A stretch of 10,060 nt of DNA, from assembly GCA_021824855.1 (NCBI GenBank), contig JAKAJX010000255.1, positions 1 to 10,060 on the forward strand, given 5' to 3'. The stretch is from Bacteroidota bacterium (lineage in GTDB: Bacteria; Bacteroidota; Bacteroidia; Chitinophagales; Chitinophagaceae). This document shows, piece after piece, positions 6,935-10,060 of this stretch. Within the stretch, counting starts at the first letter, position 1; the number at the start of each line of letters is the position of its first letter. A program made the position numbers and the translations under genes. Below the pieces are notes generated by a model. That model ran no database searches, was not told the DNA's origin, and worked only from the letters and a program-made list of their open reading frames with translations.

Positions 6935-9406
6935 TTATGCTTTAATAAAAGTAAAATGCCATTTAATACGGTTGTTATGCCGAGCTTCTTGTTTCTTTAA
7001 AAACAATACAGCATAATATTTTCCTGCCGCCCAACTATCTACAAACGTATCGTAATATTTACTTCCGGGGTTACCACTTTCGCCACCGGGAAAAACAGCA
7101 TAAGCCTCAATAGGCTGAGTTAAATGAACAATCATACGCCAACTTGGTCCATGATTAGCTGTAGTGGCATTAATAATACCATCGTTACCACCAATTGGTA
7201 AATGCAATCTACTTAATGCAGGTATTTTTAGTAGGCTATTGATATAAGTATCTTTATATAAACCCCATTCTAATTTATTGTCTTTTTCTAATTGCCGAAT
7301 TACAGGTAAAATCTTTTGAACCGCCGAAGTAACCACATCACTCATCGTTTCTTTTTTATCAGTTGTATTTATATTATCGGCGAATGAGTAATCGGTATTT
7401 TTTAACAGTGCTTCCAGTAAAGTAGTTTTATCGGGCCAATACAAAGGCAATTTCGAATTTCCAAATTCATCTGCATACACACCGGTATAAACGCTATCCC
7501 ACAATAACTTAAAAATAGTCGCTCCTTTTTCATTAATATCATTTCGTAAATTCCAGTTCTTTACAATTTCTACTGCCCTTTTTTCATCATTATTCAATTT
7601 AGTATCATCAATTAATTTTAATAAAACAGGTCGTATAAATTCTGCAATTACATTATAGTTATCTGTTTGCATTTGCTGCATGTCTTGCGGCGTAATATTA
7701 TTCATTGCAGCTAATTTTCTATTGATGATGTATCCACGATAAAGAGGAAAATTAGATGATTTGCCCAAATAATAAGGATACGTTGAATCTACCGCCATTT
7801 GATTGGCACTACTTACAAAACCTCGAACAGGATTCATTATCTGTGGATTTTCTTTTGCCGGAATAAATCCTTGCCACAAATATGTTGAGTCGGTTCCGGG
7901 CATCACAAAATCGCCTTGTCCTTTCCATTTTGCAACAAATTTTCCTTGTTGCCGTATAGCAATATCGCCATTTACAGAGGCAAAAACAAAGTTTTGCCCC
8001 GGGCATTGAAATGTTGAAATAGCATCTACATAATCTACATAATTTTTTGCATGATTCAATTTATAGAAAGTAGCTAATTCATTACTTGGGTCATGTGCAG
8101 TCCATCGTACAGCATAATATTTTCCATCATTGTTTTTACTCTTATAATTTCGATCGTACATAACCGGACCAAATACCGTCATTGCTATGTTTTCAATATC
8201 ATCCGGTTGACCTTTTATTTTTATTATTTCTTTTCTAAAATCCGATTTTTTCCATGTACCATTAAACCAATATTCTTGCATGGTACTATCTTTAAATTTT
8301 ATTTCGTAAAAATCTTTTACATCTCTACCCGCATTAGTAACACCCCAAGCAATACTATCGTTAAAGCCAATAATTATACAAGGTGCTCCCGGAAAACTAG
8401 CACCATAAGTATTAAGTGTTGGCGTAGTAATTTGCATTTCGTACCAAAGCGAAGGAAGATTTAAACCCAAATGCGGATCGTTACATAAAATAGGTTTACC
8501 GCTTTTGGTTTTACTGCCACTAACTGCCCAATTATTGCTTCCATTATTTTTATTGGGAATAATGGGTGCAACTGCCTGAGTAGTGTTTTTATCAATTCCA
8601 AAATACACAGAATCGGCATTGGCAGGCAATTTTACATCAATACTTGGTTTTTCAAAAGCAGTTCCTTTGGGTATAATTGGATCTAACGAATCAGCTCTTT
8701 CAGGAAATAATTTTTTAAAGGTTTCCCATCCTAATAAATTTTTGGTATTGGTTAAATACAAATCATCATCCCCTTGTCCGGTTAAATCAAAACTCATAAA
8801 TTTTAAAAAGAGGGCAGTTTTTAAGTTAGTCCATGGTTCAGGTTTATAATCGAGTAACTTATATTCAAAAGGAATATCATTTTCTTTTAAAGAATTGATA
8901 TAAGCATTTACCCCATCGGTATAAGCATCCATTGCATTTTTAGTTTCGGCATATTCGTTCATGGTTTCTATGGCACGCTCGGCTCCAAATACCATTCCTA
9001 AACGCCTAAAATATTTATCGGTAGGCAACATAGACTTACCTAAAATTTCACTCAATCTTCCCGATGCAGCATAGGTTTGAAATTCCATTTGCCATAATCT
9101 AAATTTTGCGTGTAAATATCCTTGAATAAAATAAGCATCTGCATCTGTTTCGGCATAAATATGTGGTACTAATCTATCATCAAAATATACTTCTGCATTG
9201 TTTTTTATACCGGCAATTTTTATATCCTTATCGAACGATACGTTGGCCGGCTCTGCATTTTGCCAAAAACCATATTGCGGATTTAAGAAAAAACCCAATC
9301 GAGGTGTTTTGGTTTTACCCGAAGGCAATTGCATATTAAGAAGTGTTATTAATGCAGTTGTAATAACTGCCGAAACAATAAAAGGGATTGTGCGCATAAC
9401 CATCAT
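6935..9406 (-). CDS. penicillin acylase family protein (Ntn hydrolase), His-beta23 type
   Basis: An exported amidase of 823 residues, made as one chain that self-cleaves into alpha and beta subunits. An N-terminal signal/anchor helix lies at about 6-25. The alpha region carries VYFDDRLVPHIYAETDADAYFIQGYLHAKFRLWQME. Cleavage is expected at Gly289-Ser290 (NNGSNNWAVSG), making Ser290 the nucleophile. Counting Ser290 as beta1, His312 in NDPHLGL is beta23, Asn535 in SSANQM is beta246 (oxyanion-hole Asn) and Arg557 in YRGYIINRK is beta268. FGPVMYDR and GPSWRMIV are further family blocks. His at beta23 is the residue in cephalosporin and AHL acylases, whereas penicillin G acylase has Gln. The substrate (AHL, other N-acyl amide or beta-lactam) remains open. 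Start codons at 9406, 9403 and 9397 are all possible; MRTIPF from 9397 best resembles relatives. It leads a probable operon with the membrane protein and DUF5686 genes. Confidence 0.92.
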   Translation of the reverse strand: MMVMRTIPFIVSAVITTALITLLNMQLPSGKTKTPRLGFFLNPQYGFWQNAEPANVSFDKDIKIAGIKNNAEVYFDDRLVPHIYAETDADAYFIQGYLHAKFRLWQMEFQTYAASGRLSEILGKSMLPTDKYFRRLGMVFGAERAIETMNEYAETKNAMDAYTDGVNAYINSLKENDIPFEYKLLDYKPEPWTNLKTALFLKFMSFDLTGQGDDDLYLTNTKNLLGWETFKKLFPERADSLDPIIPKGTAFEKPSIDVKLPANADSVYFGIDKNTTQAVAPIIPNKNNGSNNWAVSGSKTKSGKPILCNDPHLGLNLPSLWYEMQITTPTLNTYGASFPGAPCIIIGFNDSIAWGVTNAGRDVKDFYEIKFKDSTMQEYWFNGTWKKSDFRKEIIKIKGQPDDIENIAMTVFGPVMYDRNYKSKNNDGKYYAVRWTAHDPSNELATFYKLNHAKNYVDYVDAISTFQCPGQNFVFASVNGDIAIRQQGKFVAKWKGQGDFVMPGTDSTYLWQGFIPAKENPQIMNPVRGFVSSANQMAVDSTYPYYLGKSSNFPLYRGYIINRKLAAMNNITPQDMQQMQTDNYNVIAEFIRPVLLKLIDDTKLNNDEKRAVEIVKNWNLRNDINEKGATIFKLLWDSVYTGVYADEFGNSKLPLYWPDKTTLLEALLKNTDYSFADNINTTDKKETMSDVVTSAVQKILPVIRQLEKDNKLEWGLYKDTYINSLLKIPALSRLHLPIGGNDGIINATTANHGPSWRMIVHLTQPIEAYAVFPGGESGNPGSKYYDTFVDSWAAGKYYAVLFLKKQEARHNNRIKWHFTFIKA

Positions 9407-9442
9407 TTATAAAATGAAAATAATAATTTTTAAACTGTAAAC

Positions 9443-9484
9443 ATGGTAAATTTTATTTGTGTTGATTATTTATGGCTTTACCAT
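9443..9484. repeat. 8-bp inverted repeat between the acylase and miaE starts
   Basis: ATGGTAAA (9443-9450) and TTTACCAT (9477-9484) are perfect complements, separated by 26 bp, in the 149-bp divergent intergenic region. They could be distant half-sites for a regulator of either gene. Neither arm extends, and chance is a reasonable explanation in A/T-rich DNA. Confidence 0.2.
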
Positions 9485-9555
9485 TATTTTTTAGCTAACT
9501 ACAAAGTAATTTTTATTAATTCTTGCATCTTTGTTAAAATAATTTAGACTATTGT

Positions 9556-10060
9556 ATGAACTTTTCTGACAATACTAAAACTATATTAAACTTACATTTA
9601 CCAACCGACCCACGTTGGGCTAATTTGGCCAATATTAGCTTAGAAGAAATTTTAACCGATCATGCATTTTGTGAACAGAAAGCAGCTACTACTTGCATTT
9701 CAATCATTCAACGATACCCCGATAAAGATAAAATAGTTACTGCCTTAGCTCCAATAGTTACTGAAGAATGGGGTCATTTTAGGTTGGTATTACATGAATT
9801 ACAAAGAAGAAACTTAGCATTAGGCAAACAACGAAAAGATGTTTATGTAAATAAACTTTTAGAGTTTCAAAAACAAGGTGGAAAATTAGAAGACCGATTA
9901 TTAGACCAACTTTTAACCATGGCTTTAATAGAAGCCAGAAGCTGCGAACGTTTTAAACAATTAAGTGAAGGATTAACCGATACCTATATGAAAAATTTTT
10001 ATAGGCGATTTATGGAAAGTGAAGCAGGCCACTATACATTATTTATTGAATTGGCCGAAA
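9556..10060 (+). CDS. miaE: tRNA-(ms2io6A) hydroxylase, N-terminal 168 residues (runs off the window)
   Basis: A non-haem diiron monooxygenase that uses O2 to hydroxylate the isopentenyl side chain of ms2i6A37 in tRNAs, giving ms2io6A next to the anticodon. The 168 residues present form a ferritin-like four-helix bundle with the expected ligand set. Glu40 lies in DHAFCEQKAA, Glu71 and His74 in EEWGHF, Glu126 in IEARSCERF, and Glu156 and His159 in ESEAGHY. These fit the E, ExxH, E, ExxH pattern of the family. Family proteins are about 190-270 residues, so a short C-terminal part lies past the right edge. The ATG at 9556 gives a start (MNFSDNTKTILNLHLPTDPRW) in the expected place before the first helix. 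It is divergent from the acylase, with 149 bp between. A near-consensus -7 element (CATCTTTG, 9526-9533) lies 23 nt upstream. Confidence 0.93.
   Translation, partial: MNFSDNTKTILNLHLPTDPRWANLANISLEEILTDHAFCEQKAATTCISIIQRYPDKDKIVTALAPIVTEEWGHFRLVLHELQRRNLALGKQRKDVYVNKLLEFQKQGGKLEDRLLDQLLTMALIEARSCERFKQLSEGLTDTYMKNFYRRFMESEAGHYTLFIELAE

Noticed and set aside
8093..8464. 123-aa open frame on the plus strand inside the acylase gene
   Set aside because: It is antisense to a conserved catalytic domain, has low-complexity F/I/S/T-rich composition and shows no family signature. The same applies to the other plus-strand frames at 7803-8009, 8583-8849 and 9198-9440.
9503..9509. Another AAAGTAA heptamer in the acylase-miaE gap
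   Set aside because: A single copy without a partner; in A/T-rich DNA this is expected by chance and does not by itself extend the trhO-region motif.

Overview
The window looks like a chromosomal segment of a low-GC member of the Bacteroidota, most probably Chitinophagales/Chitinophagaceae-like. The reasons are a TonB-dependent receptor with an N-terminal carboxypeptidase-D-like domain, a DUF5686 outer-membrane protein with the same kind of domain, a Bacteroidota-type PurC, a penicillin acylase family protein of the kind common in this phylum, strongly A/T-biased codon use, and no clear Shine-Dalgarno sequences. The lineage call is an inference from protein families, not from a marker gene.

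Layout, left to right. (1) Positions 3-854, minus strand: the N-terminal part of a TonB-dependent receptor, closed by an early TAG that looks like a one-base frameshift. (2) Positions 1002-2364, plus strand: purC (SAICAR synthetase), then 13 nt later a five-helix single-EamA membrane protein. (3) Positions 2418-3482, minus strand: trhO, a rhodanese-type tRNA U34 hydroxylase. (4) Positions 3483-3678: a 196-nt divergent intergenic region rich in symmetry. It holds a 14-bp perfect palindrome, a 13-nt direct repeat, a consensus Bacteroidota -7 box for trhO, and two back-to-back hairpins ending 4 nt before the next start codon. (5) Positions 3679-4071, plus strand: an unrecognised 130-aa protein whose stop codon overlaps that of the next, convergent gene. 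(6) Positions 4068-9406, minus strand: a probable three-gene unit read right to left. It consists of a penicillin acylase family Ntn hydrolase, a four-helix small membrane protein 10 nt behind it, and a DUF5686 outer-membrane protein 49 nt further on. (7) From 9556 to the window end, plus strand: the start of miaE (tRNA ms2io6A hydroxylase), divergent from the acylase.

Functionally this is mostly housekeeping and envelope biology: purine synthesis, oxygen-dependent modification of the tRNA anticodon loop (TrhO at U34, MiaE at A37), and cell-surface proteins (TonB receptor, DUF5686 protein, exported acylase). I see no CRISPR array, transposase, phage gene, rRNA, tRNA or toxin-antitoxin pair, and no convincing new multi-gene system. 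The least explained parts are the structured leader at 3598-3674 with the unknown gene behind it, the apparent frameshift at the left edge, and the acylase/small membrane protein pair.
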